The notes: generated from the letters alone by a model not told the origin. 64,000 nt of DNA from Shinisaurus crocodilurus (GCA_021292165.1 CM037878.1:252206968-252270967), one strand, 5' to 3'. Shown: positions 43,046 to 54,473, counted from the first letter of the stretch. Numbers and translations are program-made.

Positions 43046-43604
43046 CTGGCACAGCATAGTGGCTAAGAGACTGAGCTATGAATCAGGAAGCCCCTGGTTT
43101 CAACCTCACCTCCAGGGGTGGTGCTAGGTACCAAAAAGATCTGGGGCTCAGGCCCACAGGACACATACAAAAAAGCACAAATTTGCATATGCTCTAAAGT
43201 GTGTGTGTGTGTGTGTGTGTCTTTAAAGGACCCTGTCTCCTAAGGACACCCCTATTTGTAAACAGAGATGGATGGACAGGGGAAAGGAGGGCATTTGATT
43301 TCAGAAAAAAACCTCAGACAGAAAGATTCAGGGGGAGGGGCAGCAGGAGGTGAAGCACATGTGGGCAAAAATCCAGCTATTCCGGGGGGGGGGGGGGGAG
43401 ATCAGATGCAGCAGAGAAAATCAGGGCCCCTATACCCTTTTCAGCAAGTGCCCATGAACAGGCAGGTGGTGAGGCAGATGGCCTCCCAGAGATTTGGGGC
43501 TCCAAATGAAAGATTTGGGGCTCCAGCCCTAGTGGGCCGCTCCCTAACACCGCCTCTGCTCACCCCAGCTGTGAACTCACTAGGTGGCCTTACTGGCCAC
43601 TTTC
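43046..43604 (+). mobile_element. tRNA-derived SINE split by a hAT-like insertion
   Basis: The 5' part GCTGGCACAGCATAGTGGCT through CCCTGGTTTCAACCTCACC (43046-43112) is continued at 43567 by TGTGAACTCACTAGGTGGCC. Everything between is the hAT-like copy plus its target duplication. The SINE is a diverged Sauria-type or related tRNA SINE. Confidence 0.7.
43113..43558 (+). mobile_element. 450-bp hAT-like family, copy 3
   Basis: Begins CAGGGGTGGTGCTAGGTA and ends CCCTAACACCGCCTCTG. Flanks CTCACCTC (43105-43112) and CTCACCCC (43559-43566) are an 8-bp duplication with one mismatch. It contains a (GT)n run (43199-43221) and a G run near 43385 not found at the same length in the other copies. Confidence 0.9.
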
Positions 43605-43942
43605 TCCGGCCCAATACATTTTGCTGCTTGAGGCAAAGGAGAAGATGGCACACCCACCCATTCCATGTACAAAAGCTGTACAGTCGAATCTTTCTACAAT
43701 GCTGGGAATGGGACGTCATCTTCCACTGCACCTGAAGGCAGCAGGCTAGCTCAGAGGGCACAGAGCAGGCCACAAGGCATACACAGCTCTCTCCTCCAAT
43801 GCCTTGCTGCCGCCTCCCAGCATCTACCGCCTGAAGAGGCTGCCTCACTTAGCCTAATGGTAGGGTCGGCTCTGCAGCCTCAGTCCCCCCACCCCTCAAA
43901 ATATTGGTAATACTTTACAGGGTTGTTCTAAGGATTACAGTT

Positions 43943-44025
43943 AGATCAGAATTCTCCAACCTGCTGCTCACGAGAGGACTTGGACTACAACTCCCATCAT
44001 CCCTAACCATTGGCTTTATAATGGT
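43943..44025. mobile_element. hAT-like foldback MITE, half copy
   Basis: GAATTCTCCAACCTGCTGCT and GGACTACAACTCCCATCATC followed by CCCTAACCATTGGC is the left half of the common foldback; the right half is missing. Confidence 0.6.
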
Positions 44026-44067
44026 GAGCAGCTATATAAATGCAGTGTTTTTCATCATCATCTATAA

Positions 44068-44426
44068 CAGGGATGCAGAACATCAGGTCCAGGGGCCAGA
44101 TCCAGCCATCCAGCGGTCTCAATCTGGCTTCCCAGGGTTCCCCAGGAGGCCCCACACCCTTCCCCTTGCCCTTGCCCACCTCCATTCCCCCCCCCCCTCA
44201 TCATTTGGTGGTTTCCCAGCTTTTGTGCATTTTCTTCCCCGTTCTGAAAGGCTGAATTGCCTCTCCTAAGGTTTAATTATTGACAGTTGAGTTTTAAGCT
44301 AAAATATGCTGGTATTTTGGCCTTGCCCCATTTGCCTTCAGCCCTGCCTACCACTGGAATGCGGCCCCCGAGAGCTTCTCCAAAATGGAATTTGGCCCTT
44401 AGGCTGAAAGAGGTTCTGCACTCCTG
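44068..44426. mobile_element. hAT-like non-autonomous element, 359 bp
   Basis: Begins CAGGGATGCAGAAC and ends GTTCTGCACTCCTG, imperfect inverted ends. Flanks ATCTATAA (44060-44067) and ATCTTTAG (44427-44434) agree at 6 of 8. Interior GATCCAGCCATCCAGCGG and ATTTGGTGGTTTCCCAGC is shared with 29184-29360. Confidence 0.72.
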
Positions 44427-44482
44427 ATCTTTAGTAATAAAAGAAGATGTGTGTCTGTCTGTGTCATAGTACCAAGACCGTG

Positions 44483-44772
44483 AAACCTAGACATCTGAAA
44501 CTTGGCAGGCATACCAAGAGTACCCTAGGGATGTGCACCCCAGGATTATTTGGTTTTTTTGTGTACATTAATTAATTTTAATGAATTTAAATGTGTCCAT
44601 GTGTTTGAAGCCTGTAGTACCATCTTTGGAAACCTAGACACCTGAAATTTTGCATGCATAGTAAGGGGGCCCTAGGATGTGCACATTGAGGTTATTTGGT
44701 TCTTAAAACACATTACTTAATTTAAGAATTTAAATATGTCCGAGTGTTTGAAGCCTGCAGTGCCAACTTCAA
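44483..44772. repeat. Diverged 147-bp tandem duplication
   Basis: AAACCTAGACATCTGAAACT at 44483 recurs as AAACCTAGACACCTGAAATT at 44630. Both units continue through a GATGTGCAC, TTATTTGGTT, GAATTTAAAT and GTGTTTGAAGCCTG order. Divergence is clearly greater than in the intron 2 duplication. Confidence 0.85.
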
Positions 44773-45633
44773 TCACTAGGTGGCAAACTTCCCTAATCAG
44801 CACATAGCTTTGCAGTCAATACAGTTTGAAGCCAGGGGGGGAGTAGTCCACAGGATGGAGTTATACAGCTGCATCCTTCCCCCCCCCTGCTGTGGGGCAA
44901 CACCCCCCAGGGGAATGGAGTGGACAGAGCCTTCCCTCAGGGAGCTATAGTAGTACACCATGGCAGGGGGTGTGCATAGGGGAGCCAGTAGGTGTGGGTT
45001 CACTCAGACTGGGTGGGCATTATGTGTCTAACTCTGACAGCTGCATAATGTTTCTTGAGAGCTTTATTGTATCAAACTAAGGGCTATTCCAACCCATGTG
45101 AAGCTGGGTCCATTCACTTGTTGTTGTTGTTGTTGTTCTAGGCAAAGGAACAGTGAGGTGCTTTATGCCTCCAAAAATGGGAATGATGCTGCTCCATGAG
45201 GAGAGGACTGCAATATTGACAGTGTTCTGAGTTTAGAAAGGCCATACTAGTGCTCCATATTGGTCTTGAATTGGTGGCTCAGCACCCACTATTGGGGTGC
45301 TGCTTTACCTAAACTGGGCCCTGAAAGTAGTACTACCACCATGCAGATATATGGTAAAATATGAAGAAGTAGGATCCCACATGCATGCTTGGGCTAAAGG
45401 TGGGTTCTGATCTGGATCTGAAAAGGGTGAAGACTACTGAGCCCTGTTCAGTTACTATGAGGACACATCACATGATGATTGTGTGAAGTAGTGAGAAAAC
45501 GACACTCTATGCATGAATGAAAGCACTCCTATTACCATTTCACATGTTCTAGGCCTGAAGCCTAGCACTAAAAGTAAGTTCCAGAGCTGAGCACTGGCCC
45601 AGGGCTGAGCCTTACATTAGCCATGGGGCAGAC
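44773..45633. other. Unassigned non-coding sequence
   Basis: Apart from a GTT array (45120-45136) and C/G runs around 44880 nothing is recognised. Confidence 0.4.
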
Positions 45634-46465
45634 TTAGAATAGTAGAGTTGGAAGGGGCCTATAAGGCCATCGAGTCCAACCCCCTGCTCAATGCAGGAAT
45701 CCAAGTTAAAACATCCCTGACAGGTGGCTGTCCAGCTGCATCTTGAATGCCTCCAGTGTGGGAGAGCCCACTACCTCCCTAGCTAAATGTTTCCATGGTC
45801 GTATTGCTCTAACAGTCAGGAAGTTTTTCCTGATGTTCAGCTGAAATCTGGCTTCCTGTAACATGAGCCTATTATTCCGTGTCCTGCACTCTGGGATGGT
45901 CAAGAAGAGATCCTGGCCCTCCTCTGTGTGACAACCTTTCAAGTACTTGAGCAGCACTATCATATCTCCCCTCAGTCTTCTCTTCTGAAGGCTAAACATG
46001 CCCAGTTCCTTCAGTCTCTCCTCATAGGGCTTTGTTTCCAGTCCCCTGATCATCTTTGTTGCCCTCCTCTGAGCCTTTTTCCAGTTTGTCTGCATCCTTC
46101 TTAAAGTGTGGTGACCAGAACTGGACGCAGTACTCAAGATGAGGCTTAACCAGTGCTGAGTAGAAGGGAACTAGTACTTCACATGACTTGGAAGCTATAC
46201 TTCTATTAATGCAGCCCAAAATAGCATTGCCTTTTTTGCAGCCACATCGCATTGCTGGCTCATATTCAGCTTGTGATCTACAACAATTCCAAGATCCATC
46301 TCGCTTGTAGTATTGTTGAGCCAAGTATCCCCCATCATGTAACTGTGCATTTGGTTTCTTTTTCCTAGGTGCAGAACTTGGCATTTATACCTATTAAATT
46401 TCATTCTGTTGTTTTCTACACAGCACTCCAGCCTATTGAAATCCCTTTGAATTTGTTTCTGGCTT
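45634..46465 (-). pseudogene. CR1 LINE ORF2 C-terminal part and 3' end, frameshifted, minus strand
   Basis: Reading the minus strand from about 46465: [38 protein letters not shown] and [18 protein letters not shown], then in a second frame [18 protein letters not shown] and [18 protein letters not shown], then in a third frame [29 protein letters not shown] and NFLTVRAIRPWKHLAREVV. These are consecutive CR1 reverse-transcriptase C-terminal blocks. Two frame changes (about 46225 and 46070-46130) kill it. The 3' end with GAGCAGGGGGTTGGACTCGA (minus strand) lies at about 45634-45690. Confidence 0.92.
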
Positions 46466-46989
46466 CCAGGGTATTGGCTACTCTACCCAATTGCCAGATC
46501 TACTTTGTTTTTCATTAGAAGCCTAAGGCCCACCAATTGGAGCCAGGTGCAAAAGAATGGCAGAGGGGTAGGGGAGGCAAGTGGAACCAGATGAAAAAAT
46601 GGTGCCTCAGAAGATAGAGCCAATTACCTACAATCCCCACAGGAATGACCGGCATATACAAGTTTAAATGTCCCTTTGAGTTACCACATAACTCACAACA
46701 TATTTTATTTTTTTTTTGGTCAAGGTTAAGTTTGGTTTCTGGACTTGAAAACCTTAGCCAATTATAGCATTTCACATTGCAGAGCAATTTCTCCCACCTT
46801 ACTTTTCTTTGTTGTTGTTGTTGTTGTTGTTAATAAATTGTCTTTTAAATACTAGTAATGTGCAGGACCTCTTTCAAAGGGACTAGACCGTCTCACTTTC
46901 AAACTGCCTAGAACTCCTTGGAGATAAGTTGGGGTATAAATGTTTTAAAATTAAAATTAAATATAAAACATCTGATTCTTACAGAATAT
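46466..46989. other. Unassigned sequence with an L2-like tail at 46895-46960
   Basis: CTGCCTAGAACTCCTTGGAG and GGGGTATAAATGTTTTAAAA on the + strand read like an L2 3' end. A GTT array precedes it (46808-46831). Confidence 0.45.
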
Positions 46990-47142
46990 GCATGTTTACT
47001 CAGAAGTAAGCCCCACGGTATCCAATGGGACTTACTACCAGGTAGGTGTGTATCTAGGATTGTAATCCTATCCACGCTTGCCAGGGAGTAAATCCTATTG
47101 AACTCAGTGGAATTTTGTTCGAGAAAATAGGCATAGGATTGC
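46990..47142. mobile_element. Harbinger-like foldback (ACTCAGAAGTAAGCCCCA family)
   Basis: Two tandem parts: CATGTTTACTCAGAAGTAAG with GTGTATCTAGGATTG, then TAATCCTATCCACGC with GGCATAGGATTGCTC. Both have the TAATCCTAT-type termini of the Harbinger-like foldbacks. Confidence 0.6.
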
Positions 47143-47899
47143 TCTGCTCAACTATTTGTTATTCTTGGTTATCTTTGTTGTTCAGTATGATACAGACAAA
47201 GTATTATTTGTGTGGCACTTCCTTGTTAAAAAAGTGTGTGTGTGTGTGTGTGTGTGTTGAGGGGGCAATAAAATCAATGTTTATTTTTAATCCTATTGAA
47301 ATCTGTTCAAGAACCAGACTATGAATCATCAGTTTAAGGCTAGCAGTATTTGCTAGACCAAAAAGTGATTGCTTGAGGGTATTTCTGACATGTGCAAGCT
47401 CCCAAATTTATTGCAGAGCCTCTTTCACAGAGGCCTGGGAAAAGAAAGAAAGCTTTAACACTCTTGGTGGGACCTCTGAAGAATTTACAGCCCTCTTTCC
47501 TAGAGACACTAATGTTTTTATAGCCTTGATACCCATGATTTCAGTGCCCTATGAAACTCAAATCTCAATTCATGCCAGGGGCCCAGAGCTCATAAGTTTC
47601 TGGGAGGCAGCCAGTAGCATTGCATGGAGCCATTTATTTTATTTCCAAGAAGGGTAGAAGCTGGGGAGAGGCAAGGAGAAGGACGGAGGGACTGAGGGAG
47701 GGAAAGGGGGGGAAAAGAAAGTGTGGAAGGGATGAAGAATATATTATCTTTATAGGTATACTGCCTTTCATACACATGTAGCTATGTGCACACTAACAAT
47801 TATGGTCAAATGACATATTAATGGATTTAGAAATCTTGATTTAAATCCCAGCTCAGGATCTATAGTTAAAGATTTGGCTGGGTATTGTTTTCAGGAACA
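47143..47899. other. Unassigned non-coding sequence
   Basis: A TG run at 47234-47256 and a purine-rich stretch at 47640-47740; nothing else recognised. Confidence 0.4.
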
Positions 47900-49010
47900 A
47901 GGAATTGGCCGGGTTCGCATGCTCACCGGGAAAAGAAGCCACAATGGCTTCTTTCCCCCCTCCCCACATGTACCGGTCATGCGCCACATGATTTGCCTAA
48001 TTACCCTCGCAGCACACGGCTTCCCGTGTCATCGGAACCAGGCGAGGTGCACCGGGGGGGGGTGTGGCTTCGAAACCACTAGACCTGAAACAAAAGGTTT
48101 TGCTGAATAAGACACAGCCTAAGATCCATAGATGTGACAGGTAGACACCAAAGCAGCGATCCACTGATTAGGCATTTTGTGCTGGTGCCCACAGCTGTTT
48201 CTCAAATACCCAAACATGCCCACAGGTCCAAAAGGGTTGGGGACCCCTGTTTTAGGCCCTCTTAGCACCAAGGAAATGGCAAACATGAATGCCTCTTTCC
48301 CTCTCCCCTGCAATCTGTTTCGCACCACACCGCTGTTAGATAGACAGTGGGGGAAAGCGGGTGGGGCTCCATTGCTCACAGAGAGAGTCAGGGTTGACCC
48401 TCCCATGAAGCAGGGTGAAGCCTCCACCTGGAAGGAGGGCCTGCTGCCTCCTCCTCCTCCTCCTCCAGTGGCTGCTTCAGAAAGCCCCATCAGTGGCTCT
48501 CCCACCATGGCATTTGCCACAGTGGGAAAGCAGGGCTAGCTGGGCTCTCCAGAGCAGCGACCCACTTGGCGATGCTAGTGGGTGCTCCAGAGAGCCCCAC
48601 GAGTCCCACTTTCCCTCTGTGGCAAATGCTGCAGCAAGACAGCGGGTGACGGGGCTCTCTGGAGCAGCTGCCCACCCTCTGTTTCACTCTGAGGGGCTCC
48701 TCAGAGTGAAACAGAGGACGGGCACCTGCTCGCAGCCACCTGCCCTCTGGCTTGCACCGAGAATCCTCTCAGCGGGAGCCGGATGGTGAGTGGGCGGGCT
48801 CTCATGAGAGCCACTCTGGCCACTTCTTCTGGATGAGAGCCAATGTGGTGGCAGCAGTAAGGGGAAGGGGCGGGGGTGCACTATGAGGCAGGGGGAAGGG
48901 GTTGGGGGATGCAGTACAGCAGTGCATGTGCTCTCCCACCTCAGGTGGTAGGAGAACTTGTGCCACAGCTGGGGAGAGCATCTGAGGGCGCCAGGTTCTT
49001 ATTTTCTGGA
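47900..49010. repeat. GC-rich foldback and hAT fragments
   Basis: 47905-48065 starts GGCCGGGTTCGCATGCTCAC, a foldback-family terminus. 48115-48250 ends in GGGTTGGGGACCCCTG, a hAT-like terminus. 48250-48990 is GC-rich with a perfect palindrome at 48679-48716 (TGTTTCACTCTGAGGGGCTC and its inverse). It finishes with CTCCCACCTCAGGTGGTAGG, shared with 22670 and 30145. No exon is supported. Confidence 0.5.
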
Positions 49011-49230
49011 GATTTGTTTATTTATTTTAGTGGTATTTTGACCCGCCGGGTTTCTTGCTATAAATGCTGATGTTATTAATATCTTTGTTAGTTTTCGCTG
49101 ATTTTTAGATACATTTTAATTCTTTGATTTTATTTGTATTGGTTTTGTATTTGTTTAACCTTGTGTGTAAGCCACATTGAGGGCTGTGTGCAGAAAGGCA
49201 GGGTATACATATCTTAGATAGATAAAATGT
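49011..49230 (+). mobile_element. L2-like LINE 3' end
   Basis: A T-rich UTR followed by GTGTGTAAGCCACATTGAGG and GCAGGGTATACATATCTTAG with a GATAGATAAA tail. Confidence 0.55.
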
Positions 49231-50630
49231 TTGTCAACATTTTATGAGCTTATCTTCCATCCTCAGCAGTTAGAAAGTTAGTGAACATACCATGGTATCC
49301 CAGAAGCTGGAGGGGGGCGAGCAGACAGGCAACAAGAGACAGCCAGTTAAGCTATCTAATGAACACAGCTTTTCCTGTATAAGTGTTCAAACACACATCC
49401 TCATTGTGACTGCAAAATTGCGTGCAGATACAGAAGTACACACCCTGCCGAAGTAGACACTTTTAAAGTACAGTGCACGTACTTATTCTTGGTCTGAAGC
49501 AGTCTTGCCGCAATCATAAAAACAAGATTTCCCAAACCTACCGTTCAGTGCTCTCCCACCCTCTAGTTATAACGGACAGACCTGCTCAGTACAACAGGAA
49601 CTTGCAAAATTTTTATGGGCATGAGAAGCACCCTGGCAAGGAAGAGGAAACTGTGGGCCAGGAGAAGCGCTGGCAGATGACATGAGGGTACTAGAGCTTT
49701 AATTTTCTATACAATCCTTCTTCACAAGCTGTGTAAACTTTCATTAGGCACTCTACCAAAGGCATGGGCTGCTGTCCTGTGCTCAATTCTGTCTGCCTAT
49801 AAGCTCCATTGATTTCAGTCATTTGTGCAAATTTAAAAACTGCCTTCACCACCACCACCTGAGTTGCAACCTCCATCCTGAGCCAAACACACAGAATAAA
49901 TTTAAAAGAAGCTAGGTGCTATCCCTAGGTAGAACTATGGCTGATTGCTGCTCTGCTGTGCTAAAACCACCTTTTACATCTAGTGCAGATGGGCTGTTTG
50001 CTCCCTCAAACCATAGTTTGCAAATCAGTCTCAGGCACATGCAACCCACCCTGCTCCTTCTCTTTCCAGCATTAATTATGGTTTTGAGTTATATGTGCCT
50101 GACACTAACCCTGGCTCTGTCAAGCCAGAATTTATTTTGAAATTAAGGTTTGAAGAGGTTTGCAAACTACAATTCTGAAAGAACTTCGTGTTAATCATGG
50201 TTAATGTTGGTGCACATCCATCTCCACTAGGCATGGTCAAGCACCTCCGAAGGGCCTACACCCCAGCAGGGACCCACTGAGAAGAGCCCCCTGGATTTGC
50301 TCCTCTTCTTCACCATTGCAACCTGATTGTTCCCCTGCCTCTCGCTCTGGCCCAGATAATTGTGGTGAGAAGGAGGAACAGCAGATGCCACTGCCTCCTT
50401 GTTCACTGGCTTTCTGACTGCCAAGCAAGCAAGTATAGCAATCAGGAGATAGAGGAAGAGGAGGAATAGCAACTGGTGACAATGGCAGTGAGAAGGTAGA
50501 CTCACGGGGGGGGGGGCATTGAGGATGTCTTCCCAAGGGCCCTCCAGAAACTGGAGCCAGCACTGTGTACATCTAACTTTAAACCATGGTTAATACCAGC
50601 AAGGGAAAAGAGGGAGTAGTCATTCTAGAC
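49231..50630. other. Unassigned non-coding sequence
   Basis: Several AACCATGGTT-like palindromic words (49990-50230, 50575-50600) suggest decayed foldbacks. No exon supported. Confidence 0.35.
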
Positions 50631-50736
50631 CAGGATGGGCAACTTGTGGCCCTCCAGATGTTTTGGCCTATGCTGGCTAGTGTTGAATGGAGTTGTAGAC
50701 CAAAACATCTGGAAGGCCACAAGTTGCGCACCCCTG
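50631..50736. mobile_element. hAT-like foldback MITE, 106 bp
   Basis: Begins CAGGATGGGCAACTTGTGGC and ends GCCACAAGTTGCGCACCCCTG. Flanks TTCTAGAC (50623-50630) and CTCTAGAC (50737-50744) are an 8-bp duplication with one mismatch. Confidence 0.88.
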
Positions 50737-51032
50737 CTCTAGACAGATGAGGAAAGAGGGAGAGAGGGCACACATTCCTGAAGTTGGCTCCCTATTTTGC
50801 AAGCCATGGTTTGCAGGGAGAAAGCATTAGAACTTATTTAGGAGCAGTTCTGTTTATTTCAAGTGCCGGAAGGCAGACTAGAATCTATATGCACATTACA
50901 ATGGGAAATTAGGGGAAGTTGTCCTACAAAAGAAAGTTAAGTGATTGACAGGGAGATATGAGAGGGGACTGAGGGGGACATTATGTGTGAACATTCAATT
51001 GGACTCAAATTATTATTGCAGAAAATGGAATG

Positions 51033-51167
51033 GGCTGGATCCAGACATAGTCATACTTAGAGCAGACCCTTTGAAAACAATGGGGCTTACATTAGTCATG
51101 ACTAACATAAGTCCCCCTGTTTTCAATGGGACTGCCCCAAGCATGACTGAGTCTGGATCCAACTCAT
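51033..51167. mobile_element. Near-perfect palindromic MITE, about 135 bp
   Basis: GGCTGGATCCAGACATAGTC and the inverted GTTGGATCCAGACTCAGTC face each other, with AAAACAATGGGGCTTACATT and AAGTCCCCCTGTTTTCAATG as inner arms and AGTCATGACT at the centre. Superfamily unknown. Confidence 0.72.
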
Positions 51168-52305
51168 AACATACATTAATCAGTGGCTGGGAACATAGCA
51201 TAAGGTGAACAGAGCCCTCCGGTATAGGAAAGAAATTTGTTGCTTTTGACTGTAGGTGAGAAACATTCTTCCTGGACTAACTCAACCCCTGATGAGGACC
51301 CCAACACTCTGTAACTAGTTGTTGTAAGTACTATGCTTACCAATGAGTCTCTATTATTTCCAAATTAATAATCAGTATGTTAAAGGACTTAAGGGCCCCA
51401 AAAGAAAAACTCCCCCAAATATGTCTCAGTGGAGGCAACATGTCTTCAATGATCCAAATTCAGGGCAGATCCAAATCCAGGACCGATAAAGGAGGATTCA
51501 AGAGAGACCAATGCTACTGTATAAAAACCAAGTCTAATTACAATAGGGAGAAATCCTGCCAATATACCGGTACTCTCAGGCAAACAGATACTCTGGGCAA
51601 GCTGGCCTGCTCCCAGCCAGTCAATACCCTCAGGAGAGCAGGTTTTCATCAGGCTACTGCCTTTGTGTCCTGCCTGTGGGCTTCCCAGAGGCATCTGCTT
51701 GGGCACTGTGAGAAACTGAATGCCAGACTTAGCCACTTGATGCCACTCAGTGACCGGGTTCCTTCCATGATCGCACGAACCCGCCCACTCTCTCGCTACC
51801 AACACCCCTTCCGGGGAACAAATTACAGCATGTCTGCAACACCTTTGAAATCTACAAAACAAGCATGTTGTTTAGGGTGCACACCTGTGGAGTGGGTGTG
51901 GGTGTGGCAGGATCATAGCAGCAGAACTTGGCCACAATGCTTCATGTCTTCTGTGATGGATGTGTGTGTGCAGCTTTAAGTGAGCCTGGAAGAGTTGGTT
52001 CCTGTTTCTTCAAGGCCTGGGCAGGACTTCTGTCTTGGTGCAGGTGACAGAGCTGAGACAGTGTGCCCCCTCTTTCAGTGTGCAATGTAGTTCTTCAGGA
52101 GTTAGTGTTTCTCATGTTTGGCAGTAAGAAAGAAACCTGCTGTTGAAGTTACCAGAGTGAGTCTCTTATGTGTTGCCTGGAACGCAGAGCAAAGGGGTGG
52201 ACTACAACCAGAACAGGTTAGCTCACTTCCCTTGCCAACCATGCCCAAAGATCACTACATGTTCAGTCTTACATTTGATCATGTGAACAGGGCTAATGAG
52301 TAAGG
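51168..52305. other. Non-coding sequence with a chance 200-codon frame
   Basis: 51377-51979 is open on + and 51446-51862 on -, but neither shows a domain. The middle (CTGTGGGCTTCCCAGAGGCA, GAGAAACTGAATGCCAGAC) is a fragment of a reptile LINE/SINE tail, and ATCGCACGAACCCGCCCA is a foldback terminus. I treat it as non-coding. Confidence 0.5.
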
Positions 52306-52411
52306 CAGCCTTCTCCAACCTGGTGCCCTCCAGATATGTTGGACTACAACTCCCATCATGCCAAGCCAGCATGGTCCAACATATCGGGGGCACCAGGTTG
52401 GAAAAGCCTTG
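52306..52411. mobile_element. hAT-like foldback MITE, 106 bp
   Basis: Begins CAGCCTTCTCCAACCTGGTG and ends CACCAGGTTGGAAAAGCCTTG. The inner arms carry ATATGTTGGACTACAACTCC. Flanking 8-mers do not match clearly. Confidence 0.75.
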
Positions 52412-54307
52412 GACTATAAGGTTACATCATGCAAATGTACCTATCTACACAAACCAGGGTATATACTGTTCTGTGCAAGGGAAATGCCAGTCCAGATGTG
52501 TAGGAGGCCCTGTGCCTGTAAAAGCAGTATAAAGGGGGAAATGAAGCAGCAGCAGTTTTCCCACCATGGAGACACACTGGTGCGGAAAGAATCACCTGGT
52601 GAGTATGCTTGTCAGAGGAGTGCCAAGCGCATCATAGGTGCAGTACTGTGAGGAGCACTTCCATTAAAGGTTACACAGTCACTGCCTTGCATAACTGGTT
52701 ACCACCTTTTCAGCTGGCCTCTGTAGCTGTGCCTTTAATGGGAGGTTGATCTTCAGACATTAGCAGGTGGTGCTGTTTATTACCATGCCATCAAAAGCAT
52801 TACATCCTCATTTCTAGAGATCAAGTTACTGGTAAAGGATCAAGAGTACCCCCCCCCCCCAAATCTGTTCATTTTGTAATGCTACCTGCACCTTTTTGCA
52901 TTGACATGTAATTTTAACAGACTCACTTGCTCTACACAGAAACACTGAACTACATATGCATGCAAGCACAAATGCTAAACACACACACACAATTATGGGA
53001 AGGCAAATTCATCACAAACATGTGCAAATGCATCTTCACACAGTAATATCAATGGAAAGCCAAAAATACATGGTGTGAAATCAACTATTAAGTACCGTAA
53101 GTGTAATAATTATAAATTTAAAAAATTTGGCTCTAAGGGTGACAGATGTTCCATAAAGACCATCCTTTCAGAGCCACACAACAGCTCCCAAAAAACAGAC
53201 TCTCCCATTTTTCAATGGCCTTTTGTTTTGAACTGTAGTTCTGGCAGTCCTGACTAAGGTCCAAAACTGTGGTAGGTTTATGCAGAGGATGGAAAATCGT
53301 TGAGAGGATGAGGGACAAGTGTTCCAATATCTGGTTTTTATACACACTGAGCCAGGGTTTCTCTCCCGCACCCCCACACTTTCTATTTAAAAAGTCTACC
53401 ACTGACTCCGGAGTGCTCATTAAAGAGGGGGCTAATTAGGCTGCCCTGTGCGCTTCATAGGGCTCCAGACCTCCACAGTTCAGCAATAACAGAAAACCTG
53501 CTATTTTACCACTTTGGCAGAGGATGAGGAGGAGACTGCTCTGTGGTGTGCTCCCTGGAAATAAGCAAATGATAAGAAACTGGGAAGATGGGGTGGAGAA
53601 AAACTTTTTCTCTTTAATTAAGCCCTTTCCACAGACTTTCTCTTGCCTCTTCTTGTGTTCTTCTTCCCCTACGAGCACACATGGAGTATTGTTGAAAGGA
53701 GAGTGAAATGATTTCCTCTGAGATTTTCAAAGTCGAGGGTTTTGTTTCTTTTAAATAAATTAGAGCATCAACTTTCAGCAGCAGGCATGGCTCTTGCAAA
53801 GTTGATGTTGTTCCAGTCTCTTCAGTAAAAGAAAAAGCAATAGCTAGGGATGTTCTGTCATTTTGTCTTTTAAAACACCTGCTCCAGAAGAAATACTTTG
53901 TGGACAACAAGAATGCCCTGTTAACCAAATCGTTAATAGGAAGTGCTTTCTTTGTGGCAAGATGTTCCAGGTTAAACCAGAGCATGAGGATTTGAAATAT
54001 TAGTAGAAAAGAAAACCTGTAGCTGGGTGTTTTTTTTGGGGGGGGGGTTGTAGGAAGGGGGTATTTTTTGACATAAGTTTTGTAAAGGTTCATGCTCAGG
54101 ATAAATAATTTTATTTGTTATTACTTTAAGTAGAAACCTAGAGAAGGGATAAATTGAGAGATACTCTGGGGAGAGGGAACAAGGCTGAAATAAGACAGCT
54201 CATCATATATGTCTGCGTGGAAACTTGCCCTCAGTTATTTGTTCCTTGAATTCACAGTTAGTAAGAACAGCACAATCTAAACATGCACAGAATAAATTGC
54301 TGGTGCC
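52412..54307. other. Unassigned non-coding sequence
   Basis: Poly(C) near 52850, an AC run near 52980 and a G run near 54040. No exon or transposon recognised; frames such as 53614-54093 (minus) lack support. Confidence 0.35.
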
Positions 54308-54473
54308 CAGGGCCGGTGCTACCATTAGGCCAACTAGGCAGCTGCCTAGGGCGCAGGGCTAAAGGGGGCACCAGAAACGCCTTGAAAAAAAAATACAGCG
54401 CTCTCAAGTGGGAAGGGGGTGTGCTAAATATCTGATCTTGCCTAGGGCACCAAACTGTCTTGCACCGGTCCTG
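54308..54473. mobile_element. hAT-like MITE (CAGGGCCGGTGC family), copy 2, 166 bp
   Basis: Begins CAGGGCCGGTGCTACC and ends GCACCGGTCCTG. Flanks CTGGTGCC (54300-54307) and CTGGTGCA (54474-54481) agree at 7 of 8. Nearly colinear with 41484-41648. Confidence 0.92.

Noticed and set aside
51377..51979. 200-codon open frame, the longest outside recognisable LINE sequence
   Set aside because: No domain or composition bias. It overlaps a reptile LINE/SINE-tail fragment and a foldback terminus, and the opposite strand is also open for 138 codons.
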